Numbered from the stretch's first letter, positions 1 to 5,808 are shown. The stretch: 6,288 bases of DNA from Pseudomonadota bacterium (GCA_021779875.1 JAJXZV010000210.1:1-6288), one strand, 5' to 3'. The notes: generated by a model from the sequence alone, not told the origin. Numbers and translations: made by a program.

Positions 1-1
1 G

Positions 2-292
2 CCGCGCGGCGAGGCGCACGCGCGCGTGGTGGCCGCCGCGCAGGTGCACGATCGTCTGATGCAGCAGCTCACGCACGTCGGGGCGGCCCTGCGCGGGCTG
101 GCCGAGCTCGCCGCCGCGGCCCGGCCGCTCGCGCGGCAGGAGTGGAGCGGGCTGCGCCGGCGGCAGCTCGACATCTGCACCATGCCCGAGGAGCGGGCGC
201 TGCTGCGGCGCATGGTTCCCGACGCGTGCGCGGACGCCGTCCCGGAGCCGGCCCACGCCATCGACGCCGGCTCGATCGAACTGTTCCAATGA
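2..292 (+). CDS. C-terminal part of a chemotaxis-cluster helical protein with a CheZ-like DxxxQ motif (5' end outside window)
   Basis: Only the last 96 residues are visible; the frame is open from base 2 to the TGA at 290-292, so the true start lies upstream. The visible part begins with a helix-forming stretch containing HDRLMQQL (D at bases 50-52, Q at 62-64). The D-x-x-x-Q spacing equals that of the catalytic Asp and Gln in CheZ (QDLTGQ), which dephosphorylates CheY~P. An Ala/Leu-rich helix follows, then a charged segment (MPEERALLRRMVP), a Pro/Ala-rich linker, and the terminal peptide AGSIELFQ. E. coli CheZ also ends in a linker plus an acidic-hydrophobic CheY-binding peptide with terminal Phe, so the layout is similar. 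The gene lies 13 bp before cheR in the same direction, so it is probably in the same operon. I do not recognise the family with certainty. The phosphatase reading is inference from one motif and the context; it could be a structural or receptor-linked coiled-coil protein. Confidence 0.6.
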   Translation, partial: PRGEAHARVVAAAQVHDRLMQQLTHVGAALRGLAELAAAARPLARQEWSGLRRRQLDICTMPEERALLRRMVPDACADAVPEPAHAIDAGSIELFQ

Positions 293-305
293 AGGCGACC
301 TTCGC

Positions 306-1160
306 ATGAAGTCGATGAACGGCGCGGCCCAGCCGATGGATCCGCGGGAATTCGTGCTCTCGGACGCGGAATTCGAGCGTCTGCGCGCATTGGTGCACCG
401 GAGCACCGGCATCGCGCTGTCGGACGCGAAGCGCGAGCTGGTCTACGGACGGCTCTCCCGGCGCCTGCGCGCGCTCAAGCTCGCGACCTTCCGCGAATAT
501 TGCGACATGGTGGAGTCGGGCCATCCCGAGGAGCTCGAGGCGCTGACCAACGCCATCACCACCAACCTGACCGCCTTCTTCCGCGAGGACCATCACTTCC
601 GGCAGCTCGCCGGCGAGGTCCTGCCGCAGGTGCTCGCCGAGCGCGGCGCCGCCCGGCGCCTGCGCATCTGGTCGGCCGGGTGCTCGACCGGCGAGGAGCC
701 GTATTCGATCGCGATGACCCTGCGGGGCGCGTTCGCGCAGATCGGGGAGTGGGATGCCCGCATCCTCGCCACCGACATCGACTCCAACGTGCTCGCCAAG
801 GCGGCGCGCGGCGAGTACTCGGCCGAAGCGGCGGCCAAGATGCCGAAGGACCGTCTGGAGCGCTGGTTCAAGCCGGGCGCCGGCGGCTCGACGTTCGTGG
901 CCGCCCAGGAATTGAAGAACCTGATCGCCTTCAAGCAGCTGAACCTGCTGCACGACTGGCCCATGAAGGGCCCGTTCGACGCGATCTTCTGCCGCAACGT
1001 GGTGATCTATTTCGACAAGGACACGCAGCGGCGCCTGTTCGACCGGATGGCGGACCTGCAGGCGCCGGGCGCGTGGTTGTTCATCGGCCACTCGGAGAAC
1101 CTGTTCAATGTCTCCAGCCGCTACAAGCTCGTCGGGCGCACCGCCTACCGGAGGATCTAG
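306..1160 (+). CDS. cheR: CheR, chemoreceptor glutamate O-methyltransferase
   Basis: CheR transfers methyl groups from S-adenosylmethionine to glutamates in the cytoplasmic helices of methyl-accepting chemotaxis proteins, which raises kinase activity during adaptation. The 284-residue protein has the usual length and layout. A helical N-terminal domain (about residues 15-85) carries the basic LSRRLRALK segment (50-58) thought to touch the receptor. Then come TTNLTAFFRE (85-94), the SAM loop IWSAGCSTGEEPYSIA (121-136), ATDID (155-159) for the ribose, and CRNVVIYFD (229-237), followed by GHSENL near the end. All key family motifs are intact. The ATG at 306 is chosen because GAAGG at 291-295 sits about 10 bases upstream; in-frame ATGs at 315 and 336 are less well placed. 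The gene abuts cheD directly. No CheR-binding pentapeptide (NWETF type) is seen on any protein in this window. Confidence 0.97.
   Translation: MKSMNGAAQPMDPREFVLSDAEFERLRALVHRSTGIALSDAKRELVYGRLSRRLRALKLATFREYCDMVESGHPEELEALTNAITTNLTAFFREDHHFRQLAGEVLPQVLAERGAARRLRIWSAGCSTGEEPYSIAMTLRGAFAQIGEWDARILATDIDSNVLAKAARGEYSAEAAAKMPKDRLERWFKPGAGGSTFVAAQELKNLIAFKQLNLLHDWPMKGPFDAIFCRNVVIYFDKDTQRRLFDRMADLQAPGAWLFIGHSENLFNVSSRYKLVGRTAYRRI
1150..1155 (+). promoter_or_regulatory. Shine-Dalgarno sequence of cheD, inside the cheR 3' end
   Basis: GGAGGA ends five bases before the GTG at 1161. It lies within the last codons of cheR and fixes the start of cheD at the GTG that directly follows the cheR TAG stop. 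This arrangement favours translational coupling of the two genes. Confidence 0.75.
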
Positions 1161-1787
1161 GTGCCGAGCAATGGGCTGCCACCGGCACTGCCGCAGTTCG
1201 CCCACATCAAGCGCGCCTGGGACGAGGCGCGCCAGGCGACGGTGGCGCGCCTGCTGCCCGGCGAGTACTACGTGACCCGCCACGACGAGCTCATCTACAC
1301 CGTGCTCGGCTCGTGCGTGTCGGCGTGCGTGCGCGACGCCAGGCTCGGGATCGGCGGCATGAACCACTTCATGCTGCCGCTCGACGGCTCGGGCGGCAGC
1401 AGCGCCTGGGCGCAGGGGGAGCTCAGCGCGGCGACGCGCTACGGCAACGTGGCCATGGAATACCTGATCAACGACATCCTGAAGATCGGCGGGCAGCGGG
1501 CGAACCTCGAGTTCAAGGTGATCGGCGGCGGCAAGGTCCTCAACATGGACATGGACGTGGGCGGCCGCAACGCCGCCTTCGTGCGCGAGTACCTGCGCAC
1601 CGAACGTTTCGAGATCGCCGCGGCCGACCTCGGCGACCGTTTCGCCCGCAAGCTCTACTACGATCCGAAGACCGGCAAGGTACGGGTGAAGCGCCTCAAC
1701 CCGACCGCGAACCTCGCGGTATTCGAGCGCGAACGTCAGGTGTCGCTGCCGGTGGCCCCGGCCGCCGGCACGGTCGAACTGTTCTAG
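1161..1787 (+). CDS. cheD: CheD, chemoreceptor glutamine deamidase
   Basis: CheD hydrolyses specific glutamine side chains of chemoreceptors to glutamate, making them methylatable. In other bacteria it also binds and stimulates the CheC phosphatase. The catalytic Cys lies in VLGSCVSAC (C52) and the catalytic His in GGMNHFMLP (H69); their 17-residue spacing matches Thermotoga CheD (C27/H44). T47 is near the position of the third catalytic residue. The IGGGKVLNMD segment is also typical. The protein starts at GTG 1161, abutting the cheR stop, with GGAGGA five bases upstream. At 208 residues it is longer than the roughly 160-residue minimal CheD. The extra length is an N-terminal extension of about 25 residues and a Pro/Ala-rich tail ending in AGTVELF. 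That tail is almost the same as the end of the protein encoded just upstream of cheR. Confidence 0.95.
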   Translation: MPSNGLPPALPQFAHIKRAWDEARQATVARLLPGEYYVTRHDELIYTVLGSCVSACVRDARLGIGGMNHFMLPLDGSGGSSAWAQGELSAATRYGNVAMEYLINDILKIGGQRANLEFKVIGGGKVLNMDMDVGGRNAAFVREYLRTERFEIAAADLGDRFARKLYYDPKTGKVRVKRLNPTANLAVFERERQVSLPVAPAAGTVELF

Positions 1788-1795
1788 GAAGGAAG
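1787..1795 (+). promoter_or_regulatory. Shine-Dalgarno region of cheB
   Basis: The purine run GGAAGGAAG lies between the cheD stop and the ATG at 1800 and ends four bases before it. It is one of the strongest ribosome-binding sites in the cluster and supports the cheB start. Confidence 0.65.
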
Positions 1796-1799
1796 CCTC

Positions 1800-2906
1800 A
1801 TGGAGAGGAAAACGAGAGTGCTGGTGGTCGACGATTCCGCGACGATGCGCCGGCTGCTGACGCAGATCCTGGCCTCCGATCCGCAGATCGAGGTGATCGG
1901 CACGGCGCCCGATCCGTACGTCGCGCGCGACAAGATCAAGGCGCTGAACCCCGACGTGCTCACCCTCGACGTCGAGATGCCGCGCATGGACGGGCTGTCG
2001 TTCCTGCGCAATCTCATGCGCCTGCGGCCGATGCCGGTGGTGATGTGCTCGACCCTCACCCAGGCGGGCGCGACGGTGACGCTCGACGCGCTCAGCCTCG
2101 GCGCGATCGATTTCATCGCCAAGCCGGCGGTGCAGAACGCGGAGGAGCTGCGGGCCGTCGCCGAGGAGATCACCGCGAAGGTCAAGGCGGCGGCACGCGC
2201 CCAGGTGCGCCCGTCGCGCGAGGCGGCCTCCCTGGTGGTCGCCGAGAGGTACGACGCCAGCGTGATCCTGCCGAAGCGCGTGCGCACCCTGCCGCGGCGG
2301 CGCGGCGAGCGGCTGATCGCGATCGGCGCCTCGACCGGGGGGACCGAGGCGATCAAGGAGCTTCTGATGGGTCTGCCGGAGGATTCGCCCGCGGTGGTGA
2401 TCACCCAGCACATCCCGAAGGCCTTCAGCGGGCCGTTCGCGCGCCGCATGAACGCCCACAGCGCGCTGGAGGTGTGCGAGGCCGAGGACGGCCAGCCGAT
2501 CCTCGCCGGGCATGCGTACATCGCGCCCGGCGACCAGCACCTGCTCGTCGAGCCCGACGGGGTGGGCCACCGGTGCCGCCTGAACGGCGGTCCGCCGGTC
2601 AACCGCCACCGGCCCTCGGTCGACGTCCTGTTCCGTTCGGTGGCGCAGAGCGTCGGGGCGAACGCGATCGGCGTGATGCTCACCGGCATGGGCCGCGACG
2701 GCGCCGCCGGCATGCTCGAGATGCGCGAGGCGGGCGCGATCAACCTCGTGCAGGACGAGGCCACCAGCGTGGTGTGGGGCATGCCGCGCGCCGCCTGGGA
2801 GGCGGGCGCCGCCGAGACCATCCTGCCGCTCGGCGAGATCGCGGCGCGGGTCATGGAGACGGCGCGACTGCCCCATCCGGCGCTGCGCCTCAAGGATCCG
2901 GCCTGA
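1800..2906 (+). CDS. cheB: CheB, response-regulator protein-glutamate methylesterase
   Basis: CheB removes receptor methyl groups as methanol and can also deamidate glutamines. Phosphorylation by CheA activates it, which closes the adaptation feedback loop. The 368-residue protein has a receiver domain (about 1-125) with acidic pocket D11/D12, phosphoacceptor D57, switch region S84/T85 and K108. A basic, Ala/Arg-rich linker (about 126-169) follows, then the methylesterase domain. The catalytic triad is complete: S178 in GASTGG, H205 in TQHIP and D301 in MLTGMGRDG. The length is slightly above that of E. coli CheB (349), and the excess is in the linker. The start ATG follows a strong purine-rich ribosome site. 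The stop is one base before the ATG of the HDOD gene (TGACATG), so the two are probably co-translated. No C-terminal CheR-tethering pentapeptide is present. Confidence 0.97.
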   Translation: MERKTRVLVVDDSATMRRLLTQILASDPQIEVIGTAPDPYVARDKIKALNPDVLTLDVEMPRMDGLSFLRNLMRLRPMPVVMCSTLTQAGATVTLDALSLGAIDFIAKPAVQNAEELRAVAEEITAKVKAAARAQVRPSREAASLVVAERYDASVILPKRVRTLPRRRGERLIAIGASTGGTEAIKELLMGLPEDSPAVVITQHIPKAFSGPFARRMNAHSALEVCEAEDGQPILAGHAYIAPGDQHLLVEPDGVGHRCRLNGGPPVNRHRPSVDVLFRSVAQSVGANAIGVMLTGMGRDGAAGMLEMREAGAINLVQDEATSVVWGMPRAAWEAGAAETILPLGEIAARVMETARLPHPALRLKDPA

Positions 2907-2907
2907 C

Positions 2908-3753
2908 ATGGGCGCCCTGGAAGTGGTCGAGGAACTCGGCACCGTGGTGAGCCTGCCGGCGGCGGCGGTCCGGGTGTGCGCGCTCGCGCAGGACCCGGCC
3001 ACCACGGCCGCGATGTTCGAGTCGGTGATCCTCACCGACGTGGCGCTGACGGCCCGGCTGCTGCGGGTCGCCAACAGTCCGGCCCTGGGGCTCGCCACCA
3101 AGGTGACCACGGTCTCGCGCGCGGTCACGGTGCTCGGCATGGGCGCCGTGCGCGACCTCGCGGTCGGGATCGCCGCCGTGCACAGCTTCGCGCGGATTCC
3201 CTCGAACCTCGTGACCATGGAGAGCTTCTGGACCCACAGCATGTTGTGCGGCATCGCCGCGCGCGAGCTGGCGGCGCGGGGCGGGCGCCGGCGGCAGGCC
3301 GAGACCGCCTTCGTCGAGGGCTTGCTGCACGACGTCGGCGTGCTGCTGCTGTTTCGCGCGCGGCCGGACGAGTCCCGCGAGGCGCTGCTGCAGTGGGCGG
3401 ACGATCCGGGCGACTCGTCGCTGCTCGACTGGGAGCGCCGCGTGCTGGGCTTCGATCACTGCGAGGTGGGCGCGGAACTCGCGCGCCGCTGGCACCTGCC
3501 GCCGGAGCTGCAGAGCTGCATCGCCTTCTACCCGCAGCCGGAGCGGGCCGCCGAGCACGGATTCGACGCGGCCATCGTCTGTCTGGCGGATCGGATCGCG
3601 ACCCTCGCGCAGATCGAGAGCACGGACCTCGAGGATGCCGGGGCCGTGCCCGACTCGGTCTGGCGGCTCACCGGGGCGCGCCCCGACTGGGTGCCCGACG
3701 TGCTTGCCGCGGCGAACGGCCAGCTCGACGAGGTGCGCGCCCTGCTCGCCTGA
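2908..3753 (+). CDS. HDOD-domain signalling protein
   Basis: HDOD domains are modified HD-superfamily folds, usually without shown catalysis, found in bacterial signalling proteins. The 281-residue protein is one HDOD domain plus a short C-terminal helical region. It shows LLRVANSPALG (51-61), the family's core-helix signature, then SRAVTVLGMGAVRDLAVG (70-87), FWTHS (107-111), GLLHDVG (138-144) with H141/D142, and FDHCEVGAELARRW (182-195). The usual His-His near residue 207 is replaced by Phe-Tyr (IAFYPQP), although D228 in LADR is kept. The metal site therefore looks incomplete, which fits a binding or scaffold role rather than a phosphodiesterase. No signal peptide or membrane segment is seen. 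It starts one base after the cheB stop. The nearest purine run, AAGGA at 2892-2896, is about 11 bases away, so translation probably depends on coupling. Its precise role in chemotaxis cannot be read from the sequence. Confidence 0.9.
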   Translation: MGALEVVEELGTVVSLPAAAVRVCALAQDPATTAAMFESVILTDVALTARLLRVANSPALGLATKVTTVSRAVTVLGMGAVRDLAVGIAAVHSFARIPSNLVTMESFWTHSMLCGIAARELAARGGRRRQAETAFVEGLLHDVGVLLLFRARPDESREALLQWADDPGDSSLLDWERRVLGFDHCEVGAELARRWHLPPELQSCIAFYPQPERAAEHGFDAAIVCLADRIATLAQIESTDLEDAGAVPDSVWRLTGARPDWVPDVLAAANGQLDEVRALLA

Positions 3754-3769
3754 GGGCGCCGCCCGAGGG

Positions 3770-3796
3770 TCAAGAAACGCAGGCCCCGGCCGACAT
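3770..3796 (+). promoter_or_regulatory. Candidate sigma28 (FliA) promoter of cheY-cheX
   Basis: TCAAGAAA (3770-3777), an 11-base spacer, then GCCGACAT (3789-3796). The FliA consensus is TAAAGTTT-N11-GCCGATAA: the spacer length matches exactly, GCCGA matches fully, and TCAAG is a common -35 form in pseudomonads. It sits in the only sizeable gap of the chemotaxis cluster, directly before cheY, and FliA commonly drives late flagellar and chemotaxis genes. The expected transcription start is around 3803-3806. A sigma70-like alternative -10 (GATAAC, 3801-3806) is less convincing because no -35 goes with it. Confidence 0.5.
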
Positions 3797-3805
3797 TTTC
3801 GATAA

Positions 3806-3831
3806 CGGCGGCGACCCCCGGGTCGCCGCCG
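3806..3831 (+). other. Perfect 11-bp hairpin between the HDOD gene and cheY
   Basis: The left arm (3806-3816, CGGCGGCGACC) is exactly complementary to the right arm (3821-3831), with a four-base loop CCCG. All eleven pairs match and all but one are G:C. No T-run follows on either strand, so it is not a standard intrinsic terminator. If the sigma28 promoter upstream is used, the RNA would begin almost at the base of this stem, giving a 5'-terminal stem-loop that could protect the cheY mRNA. It could instead attenuate read-through from the HDOD gene. Confidence 0.6.
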
Positions 3832-3844
3832 GACCATCAACAGC

Positions 3845-3848
3845 GGAG
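3845..3848 (+). promoter_or_regulatory. Shine-Dalgarno sequence that decides the cheY start
   Basis: GGAG at 3845-3848 is eight bases before the ATG at 3857. An in-frame GTG at 3848 overlaps this GGAG and could not use it, so the ATG is the better start. Confidence 0.6.
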
Positions 3849-3856
3849 TGCCCCGG

Positions 3857-4219
3857 ATGAAGATCATGATCGTCGATGATTCGAGCGCCATGAGGATGAT
3901 CGTCAAGAAGACATTGCGGCTCGCCGGCTTCGAGGGGCACGACCTGGTCGAGGCCGAGGACGGCGCCAAGGCGCTGGCGGCAATCAAGAGCGCGGCGCCC
4001 GATCTCGTGCTGTCCGACTGGAACATGCCGAACATGACGGGCCTCGAATTGCTCGAGTCGCTCGGCAAGGAAGGCATCAAGGTCAAGTTCGGGTTCATCA
4101 CCACCGAGGCGACTCCCGACATGCGTGAGCGCGCGACCGGCGCGGGCGCACGCTTCCTGATCTCCAAACCCTTCACCCCGGAATCCTTCAAGGAGATCCT
4201 GGGTCCGCACATCGCATGA
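3857..4219 (+). CDS. cheY: CheY-like single-domain response regulator
   Basis: A stand-alone receiver domain of 120 residues with no output domain, as expected for CheY, which carries the phosphoryl signal from CheA to the flagellar motor switch. The acidic pair D7/D8, phosphoacceptor D54, switch Thr T82 and invariant K104 are all present. The stretch SDWNMPNMTGLELL (53-66) is almost the same as in E. coli CheY, including the Trp next to the phospho-Asp. The position of E. coli Tyr106 (three before the Lys) holds Leu101, with Phe100 one residue earlier. The ATG at 3857 is chosen for its GGAG; a GTG at 3848 would add three residues. The stop overlaps the start of the next gene as ATGA. A sigma28 promoter candidate lies upstream. 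A receiver that serves as a phosphate sink or non-motor partner remains possible. Confidence 0.88.
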   Translation: MKIMIVDDSSAMRMIVKKTLRLAGFEGHDLVEAEDGAKALAAIKSAAPDLVLSDWNMPNMTGLELLESLGKEGIKVKFGFITTEATPDMRERATGAGARFLISKPFTPESFKEILGPHIA

Positions 4220-4689
4220 GCACGCTGTACCCGCTGCCGGACGGCGCACGCGTCAAGGCGCTGTTCGGAATGCTGTTCGACGGGCTCGAGGTCAAGGCCG
4301 GCGCCGCGACCGATGCGGCCTCGAACGCCTACGTCGCGGTGTTCGTCGCCGACGACGGCAAGCCGGTCGCGCTGTGCGCCTGCGACATCGCCTTCGCGGC
4401 GAACGGCTCGGCGGCGCTGTCGATGCTGCCGCCCGCGGTCGCCAAGGAGGCGGCCAAGAGCAAGCAGCTCACGGACGTCATGGTGGCCAATCTCGCGGAG
4501 ATCATGAACATTGGAACCCGGCTGCTGCTCACCGACACCTCGCCGCATCTGAAGCTCGATCGGGTGTATCCGAGCGCCGGCGTGCCGCCCGCGGCCGCGG
4601 CCGTCACCGGCGCGGCGCAAGGCCGGGTCGATTTCGACATCAATCTGGCGAAGTACGGCGGCGGGCACCTCACCCTGTTCAGCCTCTAG
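4216..4689 (+). CDS. Putative CheX/CheC-like CheY phosphatase
   Basis: A 157-residue cytoplasmic protein whose start overlaps the cheY stop by four bases (ATGA), so the two are almost certainly translationally coupled. The helix NLAEIMNIGTRLL (92-104) contains E95-x-x-N98, the catalytic pair of the CheC/CheX/FliY family. In that family Glu and Asn enter the CheY active site and promote hydrolysis of phospho-Asp. In Borrelia CheX the pair is E96/N99, almost the same position. The family consensus is [D/S]-x3-E-x2-N-x22-P. Here the first position is Ala91 and a Pro lies at 119, two residues early, so the protein is divergent. It ends in KYGGGHLTLFSL. No strong Shine-Dalgarno lies at the start (AAGGAG at 4190-4195 is too far). 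The function is inferred from one motif plus pairing with cheY; it could be a CheY-binding protein without activity. Confidence 0.65.
   Translation: MSTLYPLPDGARVKALFGMLFDGLEVKAGAATDAASNAYVAVFVADDGKPVALCACDIAFAANGSAALSMLPPAVAKEAAKSKQLTDVMVANLAEIMNIGTRLLLTDTSPHLKLDRVYPSAGVPPAAAAVTGAAQGRVDFDINLAKYGGGHLTLFSL
4686..4689. other. Palindromic CTAG used as stop codon on both strands
   Basis: The plus-strand TAG at 4687-4689 ends the cheX-like gene and the minus-strand TAG (4688-4686) ends the dauA-like gene. The two convergent genes overlap in these four bases, leaving no room for a terminator between them. Confidence 0.9.
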
Positions 4690-5801
4690 AAGCGCGCGGG
4701 CGAGACGTCCGCCGCGGCCAGGCCGAGCGCCCGCAGGTCCTCCGGGAGCGGTTCGCCGCGGATCAGCGCCGCGGCGGCGCGCGCCATGGCGGGCGCCGTC
4801 TGGATTCCGTAGCCGCCCTGGCCGGCCAGCCAGAAAAAGCCGGGCGCGCCGGCGCAGAACCCCACCACGGGCGAGCGGTCCGCGGCGAAAGTGCGCAGTC
4901 CCGCCCACCGGTGGCGCAGCCGGTCGATGCGCAGCGTGGTCGCCGACTCGATCCGTTCGACCGCGAGCGCCACGTCCCAATCCTCCGGCTGCGCGTCCCC
5001 GGGGGCCGCCGGCGTCTCGTCGGCCGGCGAGATCAGCAGCCGCCCGGCGTCGGGCTTGAAATAGAACGCCTCCGCGATGTCGATGACCATCGGCCAGGCA
5101 TCGACGGCCACGCCGGCCGGGGGGTCGACCAGGGCCGCGGTCCGGCGCAACGGCGTGAGACCGAGCGGCGCGACGCCGGCCAAACCCGCGAGCTCGTCGG
5201 CCCACGCGCCCGCGGCGTTGACGATCACCGGTGCGGCGTGCTCCTCGGCGCCGGTCCGCACGCGCCAGCCGCCGGCGCCGCGGCTCAGCCCGAGCACCGG
5301 CGAGGCGGCGCGAAGATCGCCGCCGCGCGCGCGAAACCAGCGCAGATACCCCTGATGCAGGGCGTTGACGTCGAGATCGGCCGAGTCCGGCTCGAGCAGG
5401 GCCGCGGCGAGGCAGTCCTCGCGCAGGACCGGGCAGAGCGCGAGCGCCTCGGACGCGCTCAACGCGCGGGTCGCGGGCGCCACGTCGGGCAGCGCCGCGA
5501 AGCCGTTCAGCGTCTCCAACTGCCGGTCGGTGGCGATGAACAGCGAGGCGCGCGGGCGGATCAGGGGGACGTCGGTGAAGCCTTCGGGCGGGGCGCGCAG
5601 GAAGTCGCGGCTGCCGCGCGTCAGGGCGCGGATGCTCCGATTGCCGTAGATCTCGGAGAACAACGCCGCCGAGCGCCCGGTGGCGTGATAGCCGACGCGC
5701 TCCTCGGCCTCGAGCAGCAGCACGCGGCGCCGCTCGGCGAGCAGCGCGGCCACGGAGGCGCCGGCCATGCCGGCGCCGATGACGATGACGTCGGCATGCA
5801 T
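4686..5801 (-). CDS. DauA-like FAD-dependent D-amino-acid / amine dehydrogenase
   Basis: A DAO-family flavoprotein of 371 residues that resembles Pseudomonas DauA (D-arginine dehydrogenase, about 375 residues) along its whole length. This family oxidises D-amino acids to imino acids, which hydrolyse to 2-oxo acids and ammonia. The N-terminal FAD loop is VIGAGMAGAS (7-16), with E31 at the end of strand 2, then GYHATGRSAALF (37-48). Expected carboxylate-binding and flavin-site residues are kept: R219, Y246 in EAFYFKPDAG, R302 in WAGLR, and GQGGYGIQT (326-334). Compared with DauA from memory, His48 is Leu47 and the guanidinium-binding Glu87 is Ser86, so the substrate is probably not D-Arg or D-Lys. 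The ATG at 5801 is preceded by CTCCCCGCC, with no Shine-Dalgarno. The gene is convergent with the chemotaxis cluster and divergent from the flavodoxin-like gene, so a link to chemotaxis is not implied. A glycine/sarcosine-oxidase-like role is an alternative. Confidence 0.88.
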   Translation of the reverse strand: MHADVIVIGAGMAGASVAALLAERRRVLLLEAEERVGYHATGRSAALFSEIYGNRSIRALTRGSRDFLRAPPEGFTDVPLIRPRASLFIATDRQLETLNGFAALPDVAPATRALSASEALALCPVLREDCLAAALLEPDSADLDVNALHQGYLRWFRARGGDLRAASPVLGLSRGAGGWRVRTGAEEHAAPVIVNAAGAWADELAGLAGVAPLGLTPLRRTAALVDPPAGVAVDAWPMVIDIAEAFYFKPDAGRLLISPADETPAAPGDAQPEDWDVALAVERIESATTLRIDRLRHRWAGLRTFAADRSPVVGFCAGAPGFFWLAGQGGYGIQTAPAMARAAAALIRGEPLPEDLRALGLAAADVSPARF

Positions 5802-5808
5802 GGCGGGG

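Noticed and set aside
69..3254. Very long open frame on the minus strand across cheR, cheD, cheB and part of the HDOD gene, and a long plus-strand one at 500-2950
   Set aside because: Both are Arg/Ala/Gly/Pro/His-rich shadow frames caused by strong G/C bias at third codon positions; they cross gene boundaries and show no domain, while the other frame holds clear Che proteins.
3801..3806. GATAAC as a sigma70 -10 box for cheY
   Set aside because: No acceptable -35 at 16-18 bp, while a sigma28 pair with exact spacing lies just upstream.
3806..3831. The hairpin as a rho-independent terminator of the HDOD gene
   Set aside because: No U-tract follows the stem on either strand, so it is reported as a stem-loop only.
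3848..3856. GTG at 3848 as an earlier start of cheY
   Set aside because: It overlaps the only good Shine-Dalgarno sequence (GGAG, 3845-3848), which is ideally placed for the ATG at 3857.
4696..4734. GCGGGCG...CGCCCGC inverted repeat just after the shared stop codon, as a possible terminator
   Set aside because: Only seven pairs with a 25-base loop, no T-run, and located inside the dauA-like coding region; expected by chance in such GC-rich DNA.
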